Below, in pieces: positions 17,244 to 25,301 of a stretch of 64,000 nt of DNA. The stretch lies in the NCBI RefSeq assembly GCF_900102485.1, contig NZ_FNBX01000003.1, forward strand, positions 179,104 through 243,103, written 5' to 3'. Numbering within the stretch: the first letter of the stretch is position 1; each line of letters starts with the position of its first letter. The position numbers were made by a program, and so were the translations under genes. The DNA is from Desulfovibrio legallii. GTDB taxonomy: Bacteria > Desulfobacterota > Desulfovibrionia > Desulfovibrionales > Desulfovibrionaceae. The notes beneath the pieces were generated by a model that worked only from the letters and a program-made list of their open reading frames with translations, ran no database searches and had not been told where the DNA came from.

Positions 17244-17291
17244 GGCTCCAATGTGAGACAACTTTTGCCCAAGGCCACTTCGGAGAAATAT

Positions 17292-17636
17292 ATGGAAATC
17301 CAGGTCAGCCAGGTCAACAAGGCCCATATCATAAAAATTGCTGGACGGTGGGATACCTTTTCCTCTTCCGCCTTTGAGCAAACCTGCGCAGAGCTGGTCA
17401 ATGACGGCATGCGGCATGCGATCATTGATACAGCCCAGGTTGATTACATAAGCTCTTTCGGGCTGCGCAGCCTGCTCAACCTTGGGAAACTGCTGGAACC
17501 GCTTCAGGGGTCTGTGCATATAAGCAGCTTGCAGCCCCAGGTGCGAAAAATTTTTGTGGGCAGCGGATTCAGCAGCCTTTTCCCCGAATACCCTGATGTA
17601 AATGCCGCCTTGCAGGCCCTTGGAACCGGGCATTGA
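17292..17636 (+). CDS. STAS-domain anti-anti-sigma-type protein
   Basis: A 114-residue single-domain STAS protein like SpoIIAA/RsbV. In partner switching such a protein is phosphorylated by an RsbW-like kinase and dephosphorylated by a SpoIIE/RsbU-type phosphatase. The characteristic stretch is HAIIDTAQVDYISSFGLRSL, where one of the serines of ISS is the expected phosphorylation site. The ATG at 17292 follows CGGAG; longer in-frame starts have no ribosome binding site. The downstream SpoIIE-like gene begins with a TTG overlapping its stop (TTGA), so the two are coupled. The cognate kinase is probably the HATPase domain of the protein at 21185-23752. Confidence 0.88.
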   Translation: MEIQVSQVNKAHIIKIAGRWDTFSSSAFEQTCAELVNDGMRHAIIDTAQVDYISSFGLRSLLNLGKLLEPLQGSVHISSLQPQVRKIFVGSGFSSLFPEYPDVNAALQALGTGH

Positions 17637-19591
17637 GCCGACACAAAATTCCCCTGCACTACCGCCTTTCAGTGCGCCAAACCGTGCCCATCCTGGCAGG
17701 TCTTGTCGGCGTGCTCCTTGTTCTTGTCATTATGGGCTATCTGTACGCGCGTGACCAGATCGTAAAAACGGCCCGGCTTCAGGTGGCCCAGCTGGTTGGC
17801 AGCATTGCCCGGCAGGATGACTACAGCCGACGCTGGCTTGAACGCGGCATGCAGTCTGTGGTCAGGCTGGCTTCAACTTTTCCTGATCTCCCTCCCGCAG
17901 AGCGAAAGGAAGAAGACAAACGGATGGTGGCCATCGTCTCTGACGAGCGCGGCAGACAGGTTGTGGAAATCTGCCTGCTCGACGAACAGCATGGCATCTG
18001 GCGGCGACGCTATGGCAGCGACGGCGTCATGAACGGCACGAGCCGCGCCCTTGGACCGGACTGGACCATACAGGAACTGCGCGAACTCAAGGCTCCGGTA
18101 TGGCACAAACCCGTTGTGGGACATGACCGTATCATCACCATAAGCTATTCAGCGCCTCTTTTAAAAAAAGATCAGAGCGGGCATGAGACTGTGACGGGCG
18201 TTTGTACCGTAAGTCTTGGCCTGCCCTGGTTTGCGGACCGGGTACGCTCCTTCAGTTCCCTTGAAAACTGCATGGCCTTCTTTCTTACGCCCGATGGACA
18301 CTGGACCTTGCCGCCTGACGCCGACAGCCAGTTGGAAAATCTGAAAAAACGTATGCTGCAGCGCCGTTCGGGCGAAGTAAATGTTACCTACAACGAGGCC
18401 TCGTATCTCGCAGTATTCATGCCCGTTACCGACTACAGCCTGCTTATGGGCGTGCTCATTCCCCGCGCCAATCTTTTCGGCAGTCTGGACAGGCTTGCCC
18501 GGCTGCTGGCTCTTGTGGGCGTCAGTATTCTCATATTGGCAGCATACAGCCTGCACCGCACTTCAAACCGCCTGCTTAAGCCCCTGATTCCTCTGGGCGA
18601 CCTCGCCGCGAGACTCGCCAGGGGAGAACTTGAAGCCATACCGGACCCTGCGGCCGCCCTGCCCCCGCCGCCCTTCCCCAATGAGGCGCAGCGGCTCAGG
18701 ATAGTAACTGAGAAATTACGGCAGGCACTGCACCAGAGAGTACACGACCTTGCGCTCATAGGCAGAACTAAGGAGCGCCTCTTTGGTGAGCTGGCTTTTG
18801 CGCGTACTCTTCAGGAAAAAATGCGCCCGCCAAAGCTGCCCCCCCTTGCTGACCTCGAATTGGCAACCTTTATTCATACGGCTGGCGATATATGTGGCGA
18901 TTTGTATGATTATTTTTTGCAATCGCCCCGGCATCTGTGCTGCGTTATGGGAAATGTTGCTGAACGTGGGGTGCCTGCTGCCCTGCTTATGGGGCGCATA
19001 GGGCCGCTGCTGCACGAATTGCTGCTTTCAGGTCTCAGGCCCGGCAAAGCTCTGGAAAGTGTGAACCGTATTCTGATTCCTACGGGAACAGATGCGCCAT
19101 TTATGGTCAGCGTGCTTGCCAGCGTGCTTGATCTGGACACAGGCGCCTTCTGCTGGGCCTGTGCCGGGCAGTTACCGCCCTTTCGCATCCACGGCAACAC
19201 GGTGAGGCAGTTAGCTTGGACGGGCGATATCCCCCTGGGCATACGCCCCAATGAAAAATACCAGGAAAAAAACATACAGCTTGCCCCCGGTGAAACACTG
19301 CTTTTTGCTGGTCAGCGCCTGCTCTCGCAGGTGGGGGTTGAGGGCAGCCTGTATACGGAATGGCGCTTGCGCCAGTTTCTGCAAAACCGCACAGAGCCGC
19401 TGCCTGAACTGCTGCGCATGCTCTACGGCGACATCCGGGCAACCCTTGGCGAAGCGCCGCAGGATGACCTGACATTTTTTGCTATCCGCTGGAAGCGTGG
19501 TACGGCCAACCCCGCTAAAAACGAAGACAAGGAAGAGGACGGCGGGGACGCACTTTCTGCCGCAAGCGACCTCGGCCAGATCCAGAGTTGA
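17633..19591 (+). CDS. Membrane sensor with degenerate SpoIIE (PP2C-like) domain
   Basis: A 652-residue protein. It has a membrane segment at about residues 18-38, an extracytoplasmic sensor region (about 40-280), a second membrane segment near 283-303, a HAMP-like linker and a C-terminal SpoIIE-type phosphatase domain (about 390-630). The domain keeps the first metal motif (GDICGDLYD, D419 and D423) and the final DD (611-612). In VMGNVAERGVPAAL the usual metal-binding Asp is Asn441, and the usual TDG is AGQ at 559-561. Two metal ligands are therefore lost, and it is probably catalytically inactive, acting as a pseudophosphatase or binding partner. The TTG start overlaps the STAS stop. The stop codon lies inside a dispersed repeat. 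Confidence 0.88.
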   Translation: MSRHKIPLHYRLSVRQTVPILAGLVGVLLVLVIMGYLYARDQIVKTARLQVAQLVGSIARQDDYSRRWLERGMQSVVRLASTFPDLPPAERKEEDKRMVAIVSDERGRQVVEICLLDEQHGIWRRRYGSDGVMNGTSRALGPDWTIQELRELKAPVWHKPVVGHDRIITISYSAPLLKKDQSGHETVTGVCTVSLGLPWFADRVRSFSSLENCMAFFLTPDGHWTLPPDADSQLENLKKRMLQRRSGEVNVTYNEASYLAVFMPVTDYSLLMGVLIPRANLFGSLDRLARLLALVGVSILILAAYSLHRTSNRLLKPLIPLGDLAARLARGELEAIPDPAAALPPPPFPNEAQRLRIVTEKLRQALHQRVHDLALIGRTKERLFGELAFARTLQEKMRPPKLPPLADLELATFIHTAGDICGDLYDYFLQSPRHLCCVMGNVAERGVPAALLMGRIGPLLHELLLSGLRPGKALESVNRILIPTGTDAPFMVSVLASVLDLDTGAFCWACAGQLPPFRIHGNTVRQLAWTGDIPLGIRPNEKYQEKNIQLAPGETLLFAGQRLLSQVGVEGSLYTEWRLRQFLQNRTEPLPELLRMLYGDIRATLGEAPQDDLTFFAIRWKRGTANPAKNEDKEEDGGDALSAASDLGQIQS

Positions 19592-19729
19592 TTAACTTTG
19601 AGAATGTATATTCAACGGTTACGGCACGCTCATTACGGCGATTGCCCGAACAAATAAACTGCGCCTGCGCCTCCCAGCGGGCGTCTGCTCACGCAGTCGC
19701 CCGGGCATTTTCACGTTGAAATGCTCTAA
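19582..19729. repeat. Dispersed intergenic repeat, copy A
   Basis: About 148 nt clearly related to 29561-29710. Shared blocks are CAGAG..GATTAACTTTGAGAA at the left, TTACGGCACGCTC and CAAATAAA in the middle, and GCGTCTGCTCACGCAG and GTTGAAATGC at the right. It exactly fills the gap between two convergent genes. The TGA of the SpoIIE-like gene and the TAG of the sigma-54 activator both lie in its ends. It may serve as a bidirectional terminator or be an inserted small element. Confidence 0.8.
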
Positions 19730-21075
19730 TTTTGACCGTTCTTTTGCAGTTTGACGCGCAGCCCTTCACGGCTGATGCCCAAAATGCGCGCGGCACGCGA
19801 TTTATTGCCGCCAAGCCGCGCCAGCACCGCTTTAATATGGGCAAGCTCAACCTGCGCCAAGGTTGGGATGCCCCCTTGGGTGCAATTGTCTACAGCTTCG
19901 GGTGGCCAGCAAGCAGGAGCCCCAACCGGCGCAGCACCTGACAAGCGGGCCTGTTCGTCTTGCGAGAGGGCCGAAAACCCTTTGCCCGGTGCATGGGCAT
20001 GGCCGTCTGCACTGGCAAAGGAACCAGCGGGCGCCCCCCGCAACATCGGCGACAGATCGGATGGACTGATCTGAACGCTCTCCGCCATAAGGGCGGCTCG
20101 CTCGAGTTCGTTTTCAAGTTCGCGGATATTTCCCGGCCAGTTGTAGCGCATGAGCAAATCCAGCGCCTCTCGGCTCAGGGAAGAAGCGGCCAAAGAAGAA
20201 CGCTCGGCAATACGGGTCAGAAAAAGACGAACCAAAAACGGAATGTCCTCGCGCCGTTCGCGCAGAGGTGGAACATGCAATGGCATGACATTAAGCCTGT
20301 AAAACAGATCTGCCCTGAAAAGGCCCTCCTCCACCCGCTTGCCGAGATCGCGGTGCGTGGCCGCCATAATACGCACCCCCACATCAATGGGTTTACGCCC
20401 GCCAACGCGCTCCACCTGCCCCGTTTCGATAACGTGCAAAAGTTTGGCCTGGCTTTCAAGCGGCATATCGCCTATTTCGTCCAGCAATATGGTCCCGTGC
20501 GCAGCTTGCTCAAAGCGCCCTGCGCGGGCCTGCACCCCCGAGGCAACGCCCGCCTCAATGCCGAAGAGTTCGCTTTCCAGCAGAGAAGCGGGAATGGCCG
20601 CACAGTTTATGACCACAAAGGGTTTGCCGGCTCTTGTACTCAAGTCATGAATGTGCCGGGCAAACAACCCCTTACCCGTGCCAGTTTCACCCGTCAGCAA
20701 AAGGGTGGCGTCCACCATGGCAGCCCGTTCAGCCTGCCGCAGCAGAAAAAGCATGGCTGGAGCAGTGGCTACCGGGCGCACACCCTCGGCCTTGCGGCGC
20801 AATTCGGCGCGCAGGCGGTTGTTCTCCTGCGCCAGACGCTCCTTATGCCACACGAGATCTTCACGCGTAGAAGTCAGCGCTGCAATGGCCCGGCCCAACT
20901 CAAACTCTCTGGCTTCAATGCGTACCAGCATCATGCCAAGAGCTTCTGCCAGCACATTGACTTCATCTCCGCCACAGAGAGGAAGCTCAAAAATTGCCTT
21001 GGCCTTGTCGTATTCCCCATGCGTGATTTCCTCACAAATGGCTGTGAGCCTGGCATGCAGCGCAGAAGTATCCAT
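19726..21075 (-). CDS. Sigma-54-dependent transcriptional activator with altered GAFTGA loop
   Basis: A 449-residue bacterial enhancer-binding protein. An N-terminal helical region (1-95) carries no recognisable receiver or GAF domain. The AAA+ domain has Walker A GETGTGK (129-135) and Walker B GTILLDEIGDM (194-204); RADLFYRLNVMPLHVPPLRE follows. A C-terminal Fis-type helix-turn-helix (NKSRAARILGISREGLRVKL) ends the protein. The loop that normally reads GAFTGA and contacts sigma-54 reads GVASGV (176-181). The ATG at 21075 follows GAGG. It is divergent from the kinase-phosphatase gene and convergent with the SpoIIE-like gene, so it is the likely transcriptional output or local regulator of the module. 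Confidence 0.93.
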   Translation of the reverse strand: MDTSALHARLTAICEEITHGEYDKAKAIFELPLCGGDEVNVLAEALGMMLVRIEAREFELGRAIAALTSTREDLVWHKERLAQENNRLRAELRRKAEGVRPVATAPAMLFLLRQAERAAMVDATLLLTGETGTGKGLFARHIHDLSTRAGKPFVVINCAAIPASLLESELFGIEAGVASGVQARAGRFEQAAHGTILLDEIGDMPLESQAKLLHVIETGQVERVGGRKPIDVGVRIMAATHRDLGKRVEEGLFRADLFYRLNVMPLHVPPLRERREDIPFLVRLFLTRIAERSSLAASSLSREALDLLMRYNWPGNIRELENELERAALMAESVQISPSDLSPMLRGAPAGSFASADGHAHAPGKGFSALSQDEQARLSGAAPVGAPACWPPEAVDNCTQGGIPTLAQVELAHIKAVLARLGGNKSRAARILGISREGLRVKLQKNGQN

Positions 21076-21098
21076 ACAATACCTCACTTGTAACTTTT

Positions 21099-21127
21099 TT
21101 GGGCACTTGGTCCACATATATGCCCAA
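21099..21127. promoter_or_regulatory. Inverted repeat between divergent genes (candidate activator site)
   Basis: TTGGGCA and TGCCCAA form a perfect 7-bp inverted repeat separated by 15 nt (centre-to-centre 22 bp, two helical turns). It lies in the 109-nt gap between the sigma-54 activator and the kinase-phosphatase gene. This geometry fits a dimeric Fis-type DNA-binding domain, so autoregulation by the activator is a plausible but unproved role. Confidence 0.45.
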
Positions 21128-21160
21128 TTAATTGCCAGGGCAAGAAATTCTTATTAGTTA

Positions 21161-21173
21161 TAACTCAGAGTTA
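21161..21173. promoter_or_regulatory. Short palindrome near start of kinase-phosphatase gene
   Basis: TAACTC-A-GAGTTA is a perfect 6-1-6 palindrome ending 11 nt before the ATG at 21185. It overlaps the place where the ribosome binding site should be, which otherwise looks poor. It may be an operator or a small translational-control hairpin. Confidence 0.35.
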
Positions 21174-21184
21174 CGGTAGTTGCC

Positions 21185-23752
21185 ATGAACAGGTCGCCTG
21201 ACACATCCCCCCCTTCCGCCGCGCATGACAAGATGAGCCTGCGCTTTGACGCCAGCCTGGCAACAGTTGAAGGCGTGCTGGCGGTTGTGCAGGAATGGGT
21301 AGCGGAGCGTGGCATACTTCGAGATGACGCACTTTCACTGCGCCTTGTGCTTGAGGAACTGCTGATCAATATCTGTCTGCATGCCAAGTTGCCAGACCAC
21401 AATAATAAAATAGATCTTCAAATGAAAATCCTGGGCCAGCAAAATGCCGCTAAAAGCCGCATAGGCGCAGAAAACACTCAAACATCCTTGCACATTACCC
21501 TGCGTGATTACGGACAGCCCTTCAACCCGCTGACGCACGTTAACCTTCCCCTCGGCGATCTCAAGACTGCTTCAGAAGGAGGACGAGGCCTCACCCTGGT
21601 CCGGCTTATCGCCACACAGATGGACTATCTGAGGGCGCAAGGCAGCAATCAGCTGGATATTGCCATTCCCCTGCTCACTCCCGCCGGAGAAACAGGCCGC
21701 CTTTTCCCCGGTCATGCCAAGACGCTGCCCAAAAGACCACTGGAGCGGCTGTGGGCCTTTTGGTGCAGCAGCATTGCTCTGCGTCAGACGGTTTTGTTCA
21801 CGCTTAGTTCCATAGTTCTCATCTGGGGAGCAATAACACTTTATTCCATTGAAATAGCGAATCAACGACATGAAAGCTCGCTGATGCTGACCAGGCAGGC
21901 CATGCACACGCAGGCTGTTATTTCTTCCACATTTCTGGACAGGGTCGGCGGCGGTCTTGAAAACGTGGCCCAGGCAGCAAGGGAGATGCCAGAGTATGCA
22001 GCGTTGCTGGCCCGGCCAGACGACTTTGTAAAGGAACTGCAAAAGGGCGCCGCACTGCGTTCACTATGGGCTGAAATTCCAGTCCTCGGCCTGGCAATCG
22101 GCTATGGTGGAAAAACGTGGTTGTACCGCCTGCAGCATAGCGAATTGGAAAAGCAGGAAATCAAGACGGACCTTGCCGCTTTTGCTGCCCAAGGCACAAG
22201 CAGGGCCCAGTGGCAAAGCCTGTTCATAAATTTTTTGCCTGACGACCCGCATGCCGCCATGATTTATGCTCTCGCGCTGGCCCCTTCAGGGCGCACCGAA
22301 GACGGCTGGATAGGCACCATCATCACCATGCCCTGGATAGCAGGCACGCTGCGCGCGCTTTCAGGCTTCAAGCACGCCGCGGCTTTTTATACTGACAGTC
22401 AGGGGCGCTATGTGATCTTTCCTCCGGGGCGCGCACTGGGACAAGGGGCCCAAAGTCTTGGCCAAGAGGCCCGGCTGCATGGCGCTCCAGAGCTTGAAAA
22501 CGTTGAAAGGGCTATGCTGGAGGGCCAGATCGGCGCAGTGCAGCTTCGGCCTGTGTTTGATGGCGACAAAACGCCCTGGAACCTGCCGTGGGAAGGGCCG
22601 ACAACCCTGGCGTACTATCCGATGATGACAAAAGGCTGGTATCTGGGCCTGCTTATTTCCAGCGATGAGCTTGGGGACGCGCCCCGCGGCTTGCCGCCAG
22701 CGCTCTTTTTCATGGCTGCCCTCGGACCTTTGTGTATCGGGCTTATCACCTGGTTCGTCACATCGCGCACACTGCGCCCTCTTAATGAGCTGGCGGACGC
22801 CCTTGAAGGCTTCGGTAGCGGCAACCTTGAGGCTCCCTTTCCCCGGGCGCGCTTTCCCGACGAAATCGGCGTGATGCTGACCACTTTTGAGCGCGTACGC
22901 GTGACGTTGCGGGCCTCCTTCCGCAATCTCGTCACCAGCGCGGCAGATCAGCAACGTATGCAGAACGAGCTGAATCTCGCCCGAAATATTCAGCAGTCCA
23001 TGTTGCCAAAGACTTTTCCTCAATTATCCTGGGTAAATGTTGATGCGCGTATCGACATGTGCCGGGAAGTATGCGGCGACCTGTATGACTGTTTTTCGCC
23101 CCATGCCAAACCCGAACGCCTTTGCTGCGTCATAGGCGATGTGTGCGGCAAGGGGGTGCCCGCAGCCATTATCATGAGCCGTACCATGTCGCTGGCGCGC
23201 TCCTTTCTGCAGGAGGGGCACGGCCCGGCTGAAACCCTTGAAAAACTCAATACAGCCCTGCTGCGCACTGACGCCTCGTCAATGTTCGTCACCATGTTGG
23301 TGGGTATTCTTGAACCAGACGGGCTGTTCTGCTGGGCCAGTGCCGGGCACCCTCCACCGCTGCCAGGACCGGAACCACTGGAAACAGGCGAAGGTTTTTC
23401 CGCGGAGCAGGCTCCTCTGCCGCCCTGGCCAGGTGAACTGGTACTCGGCGTGCGTAAAAAGCAGACATATTCTACCCATACAGCGCAGCTCAAGCCTGGG
23501 CAGTCTCTTTTACTCTACACCGATGGCGCTGATGAGGCCATGGGGCCGCCAGCTGGCGTGCAAAACCTTAACGAAATATACGGCGAAACAAGGCTGGCTG
23601 CTTCGCTGGACAAGGCCTGCCGCGCCGCGCAGGATTCCAAAAACATCGTGGCCTCCCTGCGGCAGGATATTACGAGTCACATGCAAGGCCTTTCCCCGGC
23701 CGACGATATTTCGCTCATGGTTATGACCTATACGGGCGCAGACGACGTGTAG
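21185..23752 (+). CDS. Fused RsbW-like kinase, membrane sensor and SpoIIE phosphatase
   Basis: An 855-residue protein. The N-terminal 165 residues form a GHKL anti-sigma-type kinase domain: an N-box with E57, E58 and N62 in LRLVLEELLINICLHA, D108/G110 in LRDYGQPFNP and a G-box GGRGLTLVR (132-140). A membrane segment (about 202-222), a large extracytoplasmic sensor region, a second membrane segment (about 507-528) and a HAMP-like linker follow. The C-terminal SpoIIE/PP2C domain keeps all expected metal residues: GDLYD (D632), GDVCGKG (D652), YTDGADE (D780) and ADDIS (840-841). Both the phosphorylating and the dephosphorylating activity for a STAS protein are therefore predicted on one chain. 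Confidence 0.92.
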   Translation: MNRSPDTSPPSAAHDKMSLRFDASLATVEGVLAVVQEWVAERGILRDDALSLRLVLEELLINICLHAKLPDHNNKIDLQMKILGQQNAAKSRIGAENTQTSLHITLRDYGQPFNPLTHVNLPLGDLKTASEGGRGLTLVRLIATQMDYLRAQGSNQLDIAIPLLTPAGETGRLFPGHAKTLPKRPLERLWAFWCSSIALRQTVLFTLSSIVLIWGAITLYSIEIANQRHESSLMLTRQAMHTQAVISSTFLDRVGGGLENVAQAAREMPEYAALLARPDDFVKELQKGAALRSLWAEIPVLGLAIGYGGKTWLYRLQHSELEKQEIKTDLAAFAAQGTSRAQWQSLFINFLPDDPHAAMIYALALAPSGRTEDGWIGTIITMPWIAGTLRALSGFKHAAAFYTDSQGRYVIFPPGRALGQGAQSLGQEARLHGAPELENVERAMLEGQIGAVQLRPVFDGDKTPWNLPWEGPTTLAYYPMMTKGWYLGLLISSDELGDAPRGLPPALFFMAALGPLCIGLITWFVTSRTLRPLNELADALEGFGSGNLEAPFPRARFPDEIGVMLTTFERVRVTLRASFRNLVTSAADQQRMQNELNLARNIQQSMLPKTFPQLSWVNVDARIDMCREVCGDLYDCFSPHAKPERLCCVIGDVCGKGVPAAIIMSRTMSLARSFLQEGHGPAETLEKLNTALLRTDASSMFVTMLVGILEPDGLFCWASAGHPPPLPGPEPLETGEGFSAEQAPLPPWPGELVLGVRKKQTYSTHTAQLKPGQSLLLYTDGADEAMGPPAGVQNLNEIYGETRLAASLDKACRAAQDSKNIVASLRQDITSHMQGLSPADDISLMVMTYTGADDV

Positions 23753-23783
23753 CAAATCTTCTGCCCACAAAAAACAGGGCACG

Positions 23784-23806
23784 CCCCACCAAGGCGAGAG
23801 GTGGGG
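23784..23806 (+). terminator. Hairpin after kinase-phosphatase gene
   Basis: CCCCACC and GGTGGGG form a 7-bp stem with a nine-base loop about 30 nt after the stop. The following bases (TCACTTCTTC) are only weakly T-rich. It overlaps the right copy of the 36-nt inverted repeat. Confidence 0.4.
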
Positions 23807-23831
23807 TCACTTCTTCAGACCAGTCAGCGGC
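23796..23831 (-). repeat. 36-nt repeat, right copy of an inverted pair
   Basis: On the minus strand this matches 16079-16114 at 32 of 36 positions. It marks the right edge of the signalling block. Normal high-GC housekeeping genes resume immediately after it with lysA. Confidence 0.65.
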
Positions 23832-23941
23832 AAAATTAGCTGCGGTGCCCCTGCCCCGCAGCGTGGGCCGCGCACGGCCGCTGTGCCGTCTCCGGGCGCT
23901 GTGCGTTCGCTCAATCATCTTGACAGCGGGGCATGGAGAAC

Positions 23942-23956
23942 CGATAATGATTATTT
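23942..23956. promoter_or_regulatory. Possible Fur-like 7-1-7 palindrome upstream of lysA
   Basis: CGATAATGATTATTT matches TGATAAT-N-ATTATCA at 12 of 15 positions and is nearly palindromic. It lies about 75 nt upstream of lysA. Iron control of lysA would be unusual, so this may be chance in an AT-rich promoter. Confidence 0.2.
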
Positions 23957-24028
23957 GCCTGTTCCAATCACTCCGACCAGGGCCGGACCGGGCCGGTCCC
24001 GCACTTTTCGGCATTGCATGAGGTACTT

Positions 24029-25300
24029 ATGTCGCATATCCGCTCCAGCTATACCGACGCCTGCGCTTTTTACGGCCGCCACACCCCCCGAGAACTGGCC
24101 GAAACCTACGGCACCCCCCTCTACGTTTATAACGAAAACATTCTGCGCCAACGCTGCCGCGAGCTCATGGGGCTTTCTGCCCACCCCGGCTTCGGCGTGA
24201 ACTATTCCGTCAAGGCCAACGCCAACCCGGCCCTGCTCAAAATAGTGCGCGAGGAAGGCCTGGTGGTGGACGCCATGAGCCCCGGCGAGCTTTATATGGA
24301 TGAGCTGGCGGGCTTTACTCCGGAGAAAATCCTTTATATTTCCAACAACAATTCCGCTGCGGAGCTGCAGAATGCCCTGGTGCGGGGCCTGCTTGTCAGT
24401 GTGGATTCCCTCTCTCAGCTGGACCTGCTGGGCGGGCTCAACCCCGGCGGCAAGGTCATGGTGCGCTTCAACCCCGGCATCGGCGCGGGCCACCACGCCA
24501 AGGTGATCACCGCGGGCAAGGCCACCAAGTTCGGCGTCACGCCCGACAAGCTGGACGCGGTGCTGGCCCTCGTCAAACGCCACAATCTGACCCTTGCGGG
24601 CCTTAACCAGCACATCGGCTCCCTGTTCATGGAACCGGAAGGCTACCTGAACGCCGCCGAGGTGCTTCTGCACCTGGCCGAGCGCCTGCCCGAAGAAGCC
24701 CTGGCCAAGCTGGAAGTCATCGACTTCGGCGGCGGCTTCGGCATCCCTTACCGCAAGTACGACGGCGAAGCCCGCCTCAATATGGACGAGCTGGGCGCGC
24801 GCCTGCACGCCCTTATCAGCGGCTGGGCCGCCAAAACCGGCTACAAGGGCCGCTTCCTTGTGGAGCCCGGCCGCTATGTGGCCGCCGAATGCAGCGTGCT
24901 GCTGGGCCGCGTGCACGCCGTGAAGAACAACGGCGAGAAGCGCTATGTGGGCACGGACCTGGGCTTTAACGTGCTGGTGCGCCCGGCCATGTACGATTCC
25001 TTCCACGATCTGGAGATCTACGAGGCCCCCGGCCCGCAGGACCGCGCCGAGCTGCTCCAGACCATTGTGGGCAACATCTGCGAAAGCGGCGACATCCTGG
25101 CCAAGGACCGCACCCTGCCCGCCCTGCACGAGAGCGACGTTCTGGGCGTGCTGGACGCCGGAGCCTACGGCTTTACCATGGGCTCCAACTACAACATGCG
25201 CCGCCGCCCGGCAGAGGTGCTCATCCAGGGCGACGGCACGGCACGGCTCATCCGCCGCCGCGAAAACCTTGAAGATCTGGCGCGCTGCCTTCTGGATTGA
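24029..25300 (+). CDS. lysA: Diaminopimelate decarboxylase
   Basis: A 423-residue PLP enzyme that decarboxylates meso-diaminopimelate to lysine, the last step of lysine synthesis. VNYSVKANANPALLKI carries the PLP lysine, FNPGIGAGHHAKVITAGKATKFG and NQHIGSLFMEP are typical, IDFGGGFGIPY is the phosphate-binding loop, and GNICESGDILAKDR carries the conserved cysteine of the active site. The ATG at 24029 follows GAGG; the in-frame TTG 15 nt upstream is less likely. A MATE transporter gene begins two bases after its stop. Confidence 0.96.
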   Translation: MSHIRSSYTDACAFYGRHTPRELAETYGTPLYVYNENILRQRCRELMGLSAHPGFGVNYSVKANANPALLKIVREEGLVVDAMSPGELYMDELAGFTPEKILYISNNNSAAELQNALVRGLLVSVDSLSQLDLLGGLNPGGKVMVRFNPGIGAGHHAKVITAGKATKFGVTPDKLDAVLALVKRHNLTLAGLNQHIGSLFMEPEGYLNAAEVLLHLAERLPEEALAKLEVIDFGGGFGIPYRKYDGEARLNMDELGARLHALISGWAAKTGYKGRFLVEPGRYVAAECSVLLGRVHAVKNNGEKRYVGTDLGFNVLVRPAMYDSFHDLEIYEAPGPQDRAELLQTIVGNICESGDILAKDRTLPALHESDVLGVLDAGAYGFTMGSNYNMRRRPAEVLIQGDGTARLIRRRENLEDLARCLLD

Positions 25301-25301
25301 T

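Noticed and set aside
23721..24014. Minus-strand frame of 97 codons upstream of lysA containing DWSEEV
   Set aside because: The shared DWSEEV string comes from the 36-nt inverted repeat; the rest is Arg/Pro-rich and lacks start context. Treated as a repeat, not a gene.
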